Source: Silurus meridionalis
Lineage: Eukaryota; Chordata; Actinopteri; Siluriformes; Siluridae
NCBI RefSeq assembly: GCF_014805685.1
Contig: NC_060885.1
Coordinates: 21,224,632-21,288,631 of the forward strand
Direction: 5' to 3'
DNA: 64,000 nucleotides
Under the pieces are notes generated by a model. That model searched no databases and was not told where the DNA came from. It saw only the letters and a program-made list of their open reading frames with translations. Positions 1-10,723 of this stretch are shown here, piece by piece (the stretch's first letter is position 1; each line of letters starts with the position of its first letter). Both the position numbers and the translations under genes were made by a program.

Positions 1-1000
1 TCCAGAACTGACCCAACCGGGCAGTTGACTGGGTCTAACCAGTGCTGCTCACACCACGTGGAGAACAACTGCCATCTCACGGCGTACAACCTCCTCGTGG
101 AGGCAGCTCTGGAATGGAGGATCTTCATAACTACCTCAGTAGAGACCAGCAGCTAGAAACTGTGCCTACTCAGGGGCCACAGCCATAACCACCATAACTC
201 TGGTCGGGGGTTAACCAGGGTTTCCCCGGCCTGTGAGAGGAGATCCATCCTGGGAGGATTTTCCAAGGAGGTCCCTCAAAAGGGACAGCAGGTCCACAAA
301 CCACGGTCTGCCTGGCCAACAAGGTGCCACTAGGAGAAGATGTACTCCTTCTTGGCGTATTCTCTCCAGAACTCCCAGGAGCAGTGCGAAGGGAGGGAAG
401 GCATACAGACGTAGCCTCGGCCACGTCTGCACCATGGCGTCCAGCCCCAGTGGGGCTGGGTAAGAGAGAGAGAGCCAGATAGTGCGAGGTCTGCCAAGGC
501 GCAAACAGATCTACCTGGGCTCTGTAATATTTCTGCCATATATGCTTCACCACCTCAGGGTGGAGGGCCTCGACCAGGGCCTCGAAAGGGTGTCTGCTCT
601 TCAATTTAACCGGCCCAGGATGTGAACTGCTCTCAGTGAGAGGACCACAGGAGAATGCAATGTGCCAGTCTGTACAGGGGTGAGATAGGAGACCCCTGGC
701 GGTTGATGTACGAGACCACCGACGTGCTGTCCACACGGACTAACACGTGGTGATCTCCCATGTCTCGGAGGAAGTGTTCGAGTGCAATAAGCATAGCCAT
801 CATCTCCAGGCAGTTTATGTGCCATGAACAATATAGCTTGTCCCACCGACCTTGGGCAGAGTGGCCACTCATGACCGCTCCCGACCCTGTGAGGGAGGCA
901 TCTTTTGTTAGCATTACGTGAGGACATGGCACTCCCAGGACAGGGCCTTGAGACAGGAACGTGTGTTCCCTCCACATATCTAAGGTTCGGAGATCCATTT
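1..1000 (-). mobile_element. DIRS-type retrotransposon fragment (RNase H region), continues beyond the window start
   Basis: Read on the minus strand from about 1000 down to 1, this encodes the RNase H part of a DIRS-like pol and the region after it. Visible motifs are LTKDAS (first acidic residue), NCLEMMAMLIALEHF (Glu) and VRVDSTSVVSYINRQG (Asp), in the order seen in DIRS elements. Next comes a Trp-rich stretch with LHPEVVKHIWQKYYRAQVDLFA, then LRLYAFPP in another frame. Frameshifts break it into several overlapping frames, so it is a dead copy. The reverse transcriptase that should lie upstream (higher coordinates) is missing, so the copy is 5'-truncated near 1000. A more complete relative lies at 60.2-63.4 kb in the opposite orientation. 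Family assignment is confident; the exact break is not. Confidence 0.8.
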
Positions 1001-1289
1001 TATAGCTTTCTGGTTCATAACCCACTGATGACGTAATGACTTGCCTATTGGTCGGATTTTACACATGATTCAGAGTGTGGACAATGTGGGGCATTCCCAA
1101 AGTATTTCAACGCAGCTCTAGTTCCTGAAAGGGAACTAGAGATTATACAGAATTGTATAAACAGTCTATGATACCGAATCATCTTGGTGTTGATCATAAA
1201 GGTGATGAGAGATTAGACGAGAATGATCAGGAAGCTGACAAGAAGTTTAGAGAAATTCATATAAGGACTCTTTAAATCTAAGATGAGCA

Positions 1290-1617
1290 GAAAAGCATCA
1301 CAAAATCAAAGCAAGGTAAAGTTTTTTTTATTTTAACAGAGCAAACAAAGGAGAATCAGAGAAGGGAGTGCTGGAAATAATAAACTCAACTGAAGCAAGG
1401 TTCTCAAGAAGGGTAGCAAGGAATACGGGAAACAGTGGGAACGTGGAAAGTCCAAGTGATTTGAGGTATGTATACTTTAGGACAGCGAGTGAAGGGGAGA
1501 GGGATCTTTAAAAGGGTGCTCAATTAAGGGGAAACAGGTGTAGGTGATTAGTAGGAGGGAGAGGCTGAGCAGCAATGTTGAGCGCTAGAGGAGGTGTGGC
1601 TGGTGGTTCTCTGACAT
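1290..1617 (-). repeat. 3' LTR of the gypsy element
   Basis: The inner edge is marked by TGTCAGAGAACC on the minus strand at 1617. The body matches the solo LTR at 43579-43930, with shared stretches such as acaggtgta..tgattagtaggag and a GC-rich end near the TGACA terminus. The outer edge is eroded, so the left coordinate is approximate. Confidence 0.7.
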
Positions 1618-3204
1618 TACCCCCTCCTTCAGGGGTGGCTCCTGACACCCTAAACTGACGCCAGGGATGCCTGCGACCTCTGGGTGTAGGGCAGTCAGGG
1701 TGATTGAGGTGGAACTCCTCCAGGTGTGCCGGGTCCAGAATGTCCTGTCTGGGGACCAAGGAGTGTTCCTCTGGCCCATACCCCTTCCAATCAACGAGGT
1801 ATTCCAACATTAAGCCCTGATGTCGAGAGTCCAGAATCTCATCAGCTCGAGAACGTTAGCCGCTCCAGGGTTCTCTGTGGTAGAGGGGGAAAAGGGTTTT
1901 AGGAGCAACACATGGAAAGTAGGGTGGATGCGGTACCTGGGAGGGAGGTTGAGCCGATAGGACATGTTGTTGACCGGCCTTAGAATCGTGAATGGCCCGC
2001 TTTACCGAGGACTGAGCTTCTTACAAGGCAGTCGGAGGCGCAGATCTTGGGTAGACAACCATACCTTGTCTTCTGGCCAGTAGGAAGGAGCTTCCGACCT
2101 CCGAGGATCTGCAAACCTTTTCTTGGTTCTAAGGGCCCTTTGTAGCTGGGTGTGTGCTGACTTCGCTCTTCCGGAACCAGTGATCTACCACGGGACGCTG
2201 GAAGCTTGGAAGCTGAGTATGCACTGAAATTGGGTCAAGCCAGTGGTTTCTTAGTGTAGGGAGTTCTGTGCGTACTCAGCCCACGGGAGGAACTGGTTCC
2301 AGCTGTTCTAATCCTGGTGGCAGTAGTACCGAAGGTAGCGTCCAAGTTCCTGTATTTTCTGTTCTGTCTGGCCATTGGTCTGTGGATGATAACCAGAGGA
2401 CAAGTTCACCGTAACACCAAGCAGCTTAAAAAACGCTTTCCAAATGTGGGACATGAACTGAGGACCTCGGTCCGACACTATTTCTTTTGGGAAGCCATAT
2501 TTGCAAAACATGTGTTGGAAAAGTACTTCAGCTGTTTCTAGAGCTGTGGGCAGACCTCGGAGGGGAACCAGTCTGCAGGCTTCAGAGAAGCAGGTGTGGC
2601 CATTTAAGTTGGGCAGATCGGTGACAAATTCAATCCCTATATGGGACCAAGGTCATTGTGGGATTTGTAGGGGAACCAGCTTTCCCACAGGTGGTGAGGT
2701 GTCTTTAAAATGGTGCAGACAGAACAGCCTTGGACATACCTTGCCATGTCTCTGATCATCCCAGGCCACCAGTTCCCAGATCGGAGTAGCAGGAGGGTCC
2801 GCTTCTTAACCAGGTAGCCCGACCCTGGAGCCTTGTAGACCGATCTCAACAGGAGTTGACAGCAGGTACTTGGGACGAATGTCCTTTCCTCAGGGCATTC
2901 AGGTGGGGTAGGTTCCAAATGGGTGACCGTCCTAATTTCCTCATCTTTATTCGACACGATGGGACTGAGGATGAGGTTGGGTGGAATGAAGTTTTGGGTC
3001 CATGGGGTCGTCTGGGCCATGGATACTTGAAAGGGAATCCGCTTTACTATTCTTGAAGCTTGTGAAGAACAATGCCCATTGGGCCTGACAGGGGTTTAGG
3101 CGTTTTGCTTTCCGAAGGTATTGGAGGTTCTTTTGAACGGTTTGATGGCCAGTGAAGCCTGGACAAGGCCAGTCTAGGACAGCCTTGACCTTTTCCTGGT
3201 CCAT
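1520..3204 (-). pseudogene. gypsy pol remnant: RT/RNase H tail, integrase, chromodomain
   Basis: Several frames on the minus strand make up one broken pol. At 3204-2947 [15 protein letters not shown] is the usual start of the segment after the RT core, followed by [19 protein letters not shown] (RNase H), with a deletion between them. At 2820-2637 WWPGMIRDMARYVQGCSVC belongs to the integrase zinc-binding domain. At 2511-2308 the integrase core shows [15 protein letters not shown], with the catalytic Asp, and [15 protein letters not shown], with the catalytic Glu. At 1810-1660 LEYLVDWKGYGPEEHSLVP is a chromodomain, which in this group helps target insertion. The last frame runs into the LTR. 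Frameshifts and deletions rule out a working polyprotein. Confidence 0.85.
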
Positions 3205-3300
3205 TTGTACCCCCGATGGACTGATAATGTACCCTAGGAACTGTACACAGGATTGGTAGAACTCACTTCTTCAGTAGAGGAGGTGTTCTCTTAAACAGAA

Positions 3301-3343
3301 GTGTTGAGCGCTAGAGGGGGGCGTGGCTGGTGGGTCTCTGACA
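3301..3343 (-). repeat. 43-bp stub of the 5' LTR
   Basis: The minus strand reads TGTCAGAGACCCACCAGCC and continues to GCTCAACAC, matching the first bases of the LTR at 1617. It then changes abruptly to internal pol sequence. This marks the left breakpoint of the internal deletion. Confidence 0.7.
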
Positions 3344-4957
3344 GCTGTATACATGAAAGGGTTAAAAAAGTAAAAAACAATGTTAGGGACTGACAGCAAT
3401 GATTCATGTTGATTGGATTATTCATAGAAGTGAAGCAGGGAAACGTTTGAATGGGATTGTAACTTGTCTGAATAGTGAATAAAAAGGATAAATGGCTGGC
3501 TATGATTTCTAAAGTACTTAAGACAGAAGTACAGAACATACATGGAGGCAGAAAAGCACTGGCATGAGTCCCAGGACCCTGACCGCAGACAGACCTCCCA
3601 CTGTATACACCTGCTTGACTCACACATATACACACACACTCACAAACACAAATTGAGGACTACTTGATCATTACTTATGTAAAAATGTTGCAATTTACAC
3701 CAAAAGAAAAGTATCATATGCAAGATTTAAGTTTAAGATTTTAAATAAACCTTTAAAAATAGTGTTTTATATGAATTATACTTATATTTATGAATATATG
3801 TTGCTAAACTCAGAACCAGTGCTAAACAATGACATTGGCAATAAGTTTGCATTTATTGTACAATATCTGCTAATTCTCAAATAAAATTTAATTAAGCTGC
3901 TTTATTACAGTATTTCATTTATGCAGTATTAATATGCATTTATTTACTTTAATTAAAATCATTGTTTTTTATATAATGTAATGACTCCAATAACAAGTTT
4001 AGCATTTTCTGTCTGTTTTCTGTCCTGACTAAAGGACCTCTAAAAAATAGCCATTTGATATTATTGCACATGCATTTTTCATTAGTGACAAATTGCCCCT
4101 GTACTTTACTTAACCCAGTGATAGCTATAATTATGGTAATTTGTTGGAACACACACACACGCACGCACGCACAAACACACAGGTTAAATTAATTTAAAAG
4201 GGCCTACTGAATTTTTGCTAAAACTAGTTTTTCAAGTATTGTAAATGTCTTTTACAATAATAACACATAAACAAAAAGCTCTTAGAGCAATTTCCTGTCA
4301 CAACACTGTGTTAACATGCGGGATTTCAGTAGTATGCAGTGCTCAAATCCATACATTTTTTTATGTTTAACCTTAATGAAGGTTAAAAATAATTAAAAAT
4401 AATAAATGTATTATATTATGTGCACATTTGCACATTGATCAGGCCAGAACCTGAAAATTTTAATTTCACTACCATTTCACTAAATCTCCAGAATAAATTC
4501 TATGTGCAGTGTTAACATACAGCGTTAGTTATAAGGTACTTGGTGTTAACATTACTATGACCTTCATCAATCTGCATGATTTTTTTTATTTATTCAAGCA
4601 GTCACATCCCATCTTTTTATTTTATTTTATTTTATTTTATTTTATTTTATTTTATTTTATTTTATATAAATAAGAGAAAAATTTTTATTAGTAATTCCTA
4701 ATCTTAATGATCTAAAGATTGATTATTTGTCAAATGGCCAAAATGACAATAACTAAGCTCTATTCAATCATTTACTCCCAAGTTTAAGATGGCAAAAAAC
4801 TTTTAAAGTTTTATTTTTAAAGACATCTTCAATTCTTAAAATTTACTGGACCTATTTTACACACGGCTGTAAAAACGTTTAAGTACAAAATAAAAGCAGT
4901 ATTCAGACACCACTGATTAATGTTACATTTATTAGTAATTTTATTTTTTTTTATTTA
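3344..4957. other. intergenic, AT-rich, no gene seen
   Basis: No coding region, RNA gene or recognisable element was found. It contains a short CA/CACG-rich stretch near 4150 and a (TTTTA)n tract at 4614-4665. Confidence 0.6.
4614..4665. repeat. (TTTTA)n microsatellite
   Basis: About ten consecutive TTTTA units in an AT-rich background, seen directly. Confidence 0.95.
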
Positions 4958-6069
4958 CAGTATCTCACAAAAGTAAGTACACCCTTTACATTTCAGCAAC
5001 TATTTTAGCGTATCTTCTCAAGGGACAATACTATAGAAATAAAACTTAAATATATTTTTTAAAGTAGTCAATGTGCAGTTTGTGTAGCAGTATACATTTA
5101 CTGTCCTCTGAAAATAACTCAACATACAGCCATTATTTTCAAAGTAGCTGGCAACAAAAGTGGGTACACCCTAAGTGATAACAGCTGTAATTTGTGTAAC
5201 CATGAAAAGCCACATGTCATATTCATCATGTTCATGTTTTTCTTTGCTTAAAATTTATGTGTACCTTGCATTAGAACAGTTGATATTTGGTTCTTTATGC
5301 TGAAGACAACCTGTCCAAGACCATGCCCTATGATCTGATGAGACTAAGATAAACCTGTTAGGCTCAGCATGTGTGGTGACTGGTGAGGAGGACCAAGAAA
5401 ATTGTGTCTTGCATCATTTTATAGGGCTGCATGAGTGCTGCTGGTGCTGGGGAGCTGCAGTTCATTGAGGAAATCATGGATTCCAACATGTACTGTGACA
5501 TTCTGAAGCAGAACACAAGGCCCTCCCTTCAGAAACTGGTAGTTTTCCAACATAATATTGACCCCAAACACACCGCAAGATGAAAACTGCCTTGCTGAGG
5601 AAGCTGAAGGTAAAGGTGATGGAGTGCCAAAAGTATGTCTCCAGACCTCAATCTTTTTGAGCACCTGTGGGGCATCCTCAAGTGCAAGGTGAAGAAGCAC
5701 CATGTATTTAACATCCAGCAGTTCCGTGATGTCATTATGGAGGAGTGGAAGAGGATCCCAGCAACAACCTGTGCAGCTCTGGTAAATTCCATTGAGGATT
5801 GTGGCAGATAACAGTGGTGTGCACACAAAATATTGATAATTTTGACATGTTCAGTTAGGGTGTACTCACTTTTTTTTGCTAGCTATTTTGACAATAATGG
5901 CTGTATGTTAAGTTATTTTTAGAAGACAGTAAATCTGTACTGCTTTACCAGCTGCACGTTGACTACTCTAAAATATGTCCAAGTTTCATTTCTATTGTAT
6001 TGTCCTTTAGAAGATACACTAAAATTGTTGCTTAAATGGGAGGGGTGTACTCACTTTTGTGAGATACTG
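4958..6069 (+). mobile_element. Tc1-like DNA transposon, shortened copy
   Basis: Bounded by inverted ends: CAGTATCTCACAAAAGTAAG at 4958, and its complement ending in CACTTTTGTGAGATACTG at 6069. A TA sits on each side (4956-4957 and 6070-6071), the target duplication used by Tc1/mariner elements. The inner sequence near each end is also inverted (acatacagccattatt near 5122 and its complement near 5895). At about 1.1 kb it is shorter than the copy at 41.8-44.4 kb (about 1.57 kb without its inserts), so it has an internal deletion. It encodes only the C-terminal part of a transposase. Confidence 0.9.
5424..5815 (+). pseudogene. Tc1-like transposase, C-terminal remnant
   Basis: The plus strand reads MSAAGAGELQFIEEIMDSN, then MYCDILKQNTRPSLQKL, then VVFQHNIDPKHTA, and after frame changes a stretch equivalent to SPDLNPIEHLWGILK and MEEWKRIP. 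These are the catalytic-half motifs of fish Tc1 transposases; the Asp of the DPKHT motif is still present. The N-terminal DNA-binding half and the first catalytic Asp are gone. A stop after KHTAR and frame changes make it inactive. The longer open frames on the opposite strand here are antisense shadows. Confidence 0.85.
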
Positions 6070-6305
6070 TATTACCTGATTGATCTGCAGATGGTCATTT
6101 CTTACCATAATCACCAAAAATCTCATTTGTTAAATGGCAAATAATAATTTAGCAAATAAAAAGCAGAGAATTGTACACAAACAAGGGTATCAGCCATCAT
6201 CCATAAAATTAAACTAGTTAGCTTTGAATATGTGTATAAACAGCAACTGTTCTTATTGGCTGTGTAGTGTGTGATCCTGACAGATAAATGGATAAACGGA
6301 AAAAT

Positions 6306-6335
6306 AGAGAGAGAGAGAGAGAGAGAGAGAAAGAA

Positions 6336-6370
<35 letters not shown>

Positions 6371-6387
6371 AAGAAAGAAAGAGAGGG

Positions 6388-6470
<83 letters not shown>
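6306..6470. repeat. (GA)n followed by (GATA)n microsatellites
   Basis: GA-rich repeats with AAAG interruptions at 6306-6385, then about 20 GATA units at 6387-6470. Seen directly. Confidence 0.95.
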
Positions 6471-6596
6471 CTCTTAGCAGAAGTGGTTAGATGGTATAGA
6501 AAGCACTTAAAAATCTAAATAAGTTATTCCTATTGTGGTGGTGTTGTAGTGTAGTGCAGATGGAAGTGGGCCTATTGCAGTAGATATATGGCTGCA

Positions 6597-6955
6597 TTAT
6601 TCATGTCTGTCTAGGGTGGGCAGACAAACTGCAGGGGATTCAAAAAAGCAAATAAGGAACAGTACTAGTCTCCTCAGGACATTTCTGAGATGTGATGTGA
6701 GGGTTATTGTTCTGTAGTCTTTCAGAGATGAGGGAGTTGTCTTCATTGATACAGGAACCAGGCAGGATGTTTTCCACAATTCTGGTACTTTCCATGGTTG
6801 AAGGTTCGGTGCTGGAAAGAAAAAGAGTGCTGGAAGAAGTGCTGGAAGATTTCATACTGGTAAGCACAGGTTTACAGTACACTTAAACTTATTCTGTCAG
6901 GCCCTACAGCTTTCCCAAGCTTCAGTTTCTCAAACTGTCTCTTAACCTGGCAAGG
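6597..6955 (-). mobile_element. L2-like LINE reverse transcriptase fragment
   Basis: The minus strand encodes QVKRQFEKLKLGKAVGPDRI at about 6950-6890, and further down, in a shifted frame, KTSCLVPVSMKTTPSSLKDY and then TLTSHLRNVLRRLVL at about 6780-6650. These match the order GKAVGPD ... W.TS.LVPVPK ... DYRP..LTSH..K..ERL at the start of the reverse transcriptase of L2/Rex-type LINEs. The fragment is short, with frameshifts and a gap between the two blocks. I see neither the endonuclease nor the catalytic FADD region. The assignment rests on these two blocks. Confidence 0.7.
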
Positions 6956-8219
6956 AGTAACAGATAGGTGGGGGTAGAAATTGTGATTCCCACAGTCAGT
7001 AGTCAGTTCCCCTGCTACAACAACACGAGCGTGTTACTGTTTGTTTTCTTTTACCAGGTTTTATCTGAGACTGGAAATTTGTGGGATGGATGAGGTTGTG
7101 GGGCAGTTTTTCCAAGCCTGAGTTCAGGGGGAGTTAGGATACAACACAATAACGGCCCCTGTCCAATGCTGCACAAAGGCCTGTCCAAGTCGATTAGGTA
7201 GAGGCGGGTTAGGGGTGACTGAGTAATAGTTTATTATGTGCTTGTGGACAGAGTGGCCCCTGGAGAAGTGTCAGTCAAAGCATGAGTCCAATTAAAGGAG
7301 AAAAGCAGAAAACAGAAGCATTGGGTGGACATGGAGCAACACATTTCTCTGGATCTCTCTTTTCCTCACTTTCACACTCTCTGAGTCAATTACTCAATGA
7401 TCTCAGTTTATTTACAGTTAGCATATGGTTATAGCCATATGTAATGGATATATCAACTGGATTTTTTTATCTGCCTAATATTTCATATTTTTTATGCTTC
7501 ATTGACCATCATTGTAAAACATTTGTATTTACGTAATGTATTAGTAAATAAAAAAACAATGACAAATCCATCTTAGAATAACCTTTAATTGGGGCTTTAT
7601 AAAGTGCTTCAGATTAGAAAGATATTATAAAGATATATAAGGCCATTATGATTAGCTGTACATATTTACCCAGATCAATAACTTTTACCTGTTGGAATAC
7701 ATTAACTCTTTTAAGGGTGTTTACACTCCACTGCGGTACACCTAAAAGATCATAACCTTCATCATGATAATTACACATTTAGTATAATTACTGTGGTAAG
7801 CCTTTTAGTTCCAGGAGGTGAGGGTTCTAAAAGACTAAAGGAGAGATCAAATGCCAATGTCAAACGCTGCTGGTGCCAAACTAATGAAGATTCATGAAAG
7901 GGAAAAAGGATCATCACTGCTTTTCCATAGAAAATTTTATAGAAAAAAAACATTTCTTCAATAAATAATGGATCTTGAGTTTGCCCCCACTAAAAAGCTT
8001 ATTTTAATAAAAAAAATAATTGGGTAAATAGTTCCCACAGCCAAAAAGTGTTTTTAAGTATAGCACAAATGTAACACAGCCATCTAATTTCTATGTGTAG
8101 GGACAAAAGTTTCTGTGGCATACCGACTGCACTTCATACACTTCACTTCACACTTGGACAGTATGCAGGTGTTGTTTTTCACTGGTCTCACTCATTCAGT
8201 AATGATGCAGTTTGGTTCC

Positions 8220-8222
<3 letters not shown>

Positions 8223-8280
<58 letters not shown>
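8223..8280. repeat. (CT)n microsatellite
   Basis: About 29 CT units, nearly uninterrupted. Confidence 0.95.
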
Positions 8281-8284
<4 letters not shown>

Positions 8285-8503
8285 TTTTTCTCTCTGCAGG
8301 TGTGGACTCTGCTTTGTTGATTATAATCCTCTGTGAAGAGCCTACTTGTGTGTCTGACTCCCCCATCCCACACTGTTTGACCTCATGAGACATGACAGGC
8401 GTAAAAATAATGACGGACACCTTGGCCGCTGTTCACCCACCCTGACTCACTCTCTACTCATTCAGTCCACATGATAGGTAAAGCAACCACTTAATTGAGC
8501 ACC

Positions 8504-8504
<1 letters not shown>

Positions 8505-8571
<67 letters not shown>

Positions 8572-8572
8572 A
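8505..8572. repeat. (CA)n microsatellite
   Basis: About 32 CA units, with one interruption near the right end. Confidence 0.95.
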
Positions 8573-8798
8573 AATCACTACACTGGACAAATATAGACCA
8601 AGCCACTACTCTCTTCAAGCAACATCTTAGAAACTACTTACAATGTTATAGCAACCACCAGACAGCATCCAACTGCTACTGGAATTTTGTAGCAACATCC
8701 TTGCAAACAATTGGATTATTTTATATGTTTTTTTAATATATATTTAATTTATTTTTACTGCTGCTGAATTAATTTATTTCAAATATTTACCATACATA

Positions 8799-9166
8799 CA
8801 CTGATCAGACATAATATTAGGACGTTATAACATTACAACCAGTGAGTGAATATCACTAATTATCTCTTTATCATGGCACCTGTTAGTGGGTTGAATATAT
8901 CAGGCAGCAAGTTTACATTTTGTTCTCAAAGTTGACGTGTTAGAAGCAGGAAAAATGGGCAAGGGTAAGGATTTAAGCGAGTTTGATGAGGGCAAAATTG
9001 TGATGACTAGACGACTTGTTCGGAGCTTCTCCAAAACTGCAGCTCTTGCTGGGTTTTTCTGGTCTGCAGTGGTCATTATCTATCAGAAGTGGTCCAAGGC
9101 AGGAACAGTGTTGAACCGGCGTCAGGGTGATGGGCAGCCAAGGCTCATTAATGCACATGGGGAGTA
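8799..9166 (+). mobile_element. Tc1-like element (second family), 5' half only
   Basis: It begins with an end-like sequence, ACACTGATCAGACATAATAT, typical of a fish Tc1 family. It then encodes the N-terminal DNA-binding part of a transposase: [29 protein letters not shown], then [20 protein letters not shown] and RLINAHGE before a stop at 9165-9167. The helix-turn-helix part is recognisable, but the catalytic half and the right terminal repeat are absent. A relic at 59.64-60.18 kb preserves the complementary catalytic half of the same kind of element. Confidence 0.75.
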
Positions 9167-9421
9167 AAGGTTTTACGTTTGGTTAGCTTAGGATGAAATT
9201 TGAGGGATCACAACATATCCCTGTAGATTTCAGATTTTCACATTTCTATAACTACATGCAATTACATAAGCTTAATTTACGATATACCTGTGATACAATA
9301 TTTCAGAACACATGTAAAACACGAGGAATGACTGAAATTTTGACATTCTGAAATAAAGTTAAATTAACTTAACATTAAATTTGGTTTTAAAAACCTGGGC
9401 TCTGGACTGTAAAGCATGACA

Positions 9422-9423
<2 letters not shown>

Positions 9424-9476
<53 letters not shown>

Positions 9477-9484
9477 TGTGTGCA
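9424..9484. repeat. (GT)n microsatellite
   Basis: About 24 GT units, ending in GC-interrupted GT. Confidence 0.95.
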
Positions 9485-9696
9485 CGTGATTAAGGTGTGG
9501 GGGTCGGGTTCAGGCCCAGACAGCGCTGAGTGCTGTGCCTCACTGAGGTGGTGGGCTGCTGCTCTGTGCTTAGCATTAGGAAAGCGATGTAATACTTTAA
9601 TTACAGCCCTTTATCACTCACTCTGCAGTTCTCATATTTCCCTCCTCTCAAACATGTAGCAGCTCGCCTAGAGCTGCAGGCACAGCATCTCCTAGC

Positions 9697-9699
<3 letters not shown>

Positions 9700-9738
<39 letters not shown>
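9700..9738. repeat. (CA)n microsatellite
   Basis: About 19 CA units. Confidence 0.95.
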
Positions 9739-9741
<3 letters not shown>

Positions 9742-10500
9742 CCCAGGTTGGAGACGCGTAGTGACTTTTATTGTAAAGTCAAATCTCAAAATGTTTGCTC
9801 AGACTAAAATACTCAAAAAACAATATAATCATCTTCTCATTCTTCTTTTGATATGCTTTCTGTCCTTACCTCAACACCCTTCCATGTTGCAGGAAAGTAA
9901 CAGATGTAGCAGTGATAATGGAGGGGATGCTAATCTAGGTGTTGAAAGTTAGTTTTCATGACCCACTCACACCCATGACCCACTCACACTTAAAAACAAG
10001 ATGCCATGACAGAACACCACCGTCCCTAACACCAGTGCTTTCTTAAGAAAGAATCACAGCAGAATAAGTTAACAAAAATGTGATTTTGCCAGAATAGATA
10101 TACCTAATTTTATCAGTATTGGTTCCTTTCATGAGCAGGTGCTTGGATTGTATTCTGTCCTAAATACAGATTTAAGAGATGGCAACACTGCACTTTAGTG
10201 TAGTGCTAACAATGTATGAATAGAGATGAGTGTTCCTTAATATTATGCAATAAAATTATGCACATGTAATGACATATTTTGTCTAAAGTCCTAATGGCTT
10301 CTAAAAGAGGTTTTGATTCTGGGTCTGGTTGCTCCACAAAGCTGAAATATTTCTCAGAACATATTGTTCTCATATAGTTGTGTATTGGCACTTCACAGAA
10401 TTGGGGTGGGGGCAGACGAATAATGATGGGGATATTCCACTGTGTAATCCTTACTTTGAGAAGTCTTCCTGTGAGGTATATGTCAGACTGAATCTTTGTG

Positions 10501-10502
<2 letters not shown>

Positions 10503-10539
<37 letters not shown>

Positions 10540-10687
10540 GCTTCTCCGCCTCCTGGGTGGCACTACCCTTCTCACTCAGGGAATTTCTTACTGGGAGTTT
10601 TCTCCTAATCTCAAAACGACCAGTTGGGTTCTTCCCAGCGTTTATTCTAACATCCTTAAAGAAGGAAAGACAAAAAGAGGAAGGTAG

Positions 10688-10720
<33 letters not shown>
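10503..10720. repeat. two (CT)n tracts
   Basis: CT tracts at 10503-10538 and 10689-10720 separated by about 150 bp of unique sequence. The open frame spanning both is low-complexity and is not a gene. Confidence 0.9.

Positions 10721-10723
<3 letters not shown>

Larger units (their letters stand above)
1290..3343 (-). mobile_element. Ty3/gypsy LTR retrotransposon, internally deleted
   Basis: The minus strand carries, in order, the end of reverse transcriptase/RNase H, an integrase zinc-binding region, the integrase core and a chromodomain, which is the Ty3/gypsy order. An LTR lies at about 1290-1617, ending in CTCTGACA on the plus strand. It resembles the solo LTR at 43579-43930 and the fragment at 28229-28502. 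At the other end only the first ~43 bp of an LTR remain (3301-3343), joined directly to pol sequence. Gag, protease and most of RT have therefore been lost in one internal deletion, and RNase H is also shortened. The outer edge of the 3' LTR near 1290 is degraded and no target duplication is visible. The element is non-functional. Confidence 0.85.
7000..8798. other. intergenic, no gene seen
   Basis: AT-rich sequence with CT and CA microsatellites (listed separately). No coding region is supported; open frames over the CT tract are low-complexity artefacts. Confidence 0.5.

Noticed and set aside
5419..5826. 135-aa minus-strand frame
   Set aside because: It is antisense to the Tc1-like transposase remnant on the plus strand; the sense strand gives the recognisable motifs.
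4614..6470. Possible CRISPR-like periodic repeats
   Set aside because: These are microsatellites without spacers, in a vertebrate genome.
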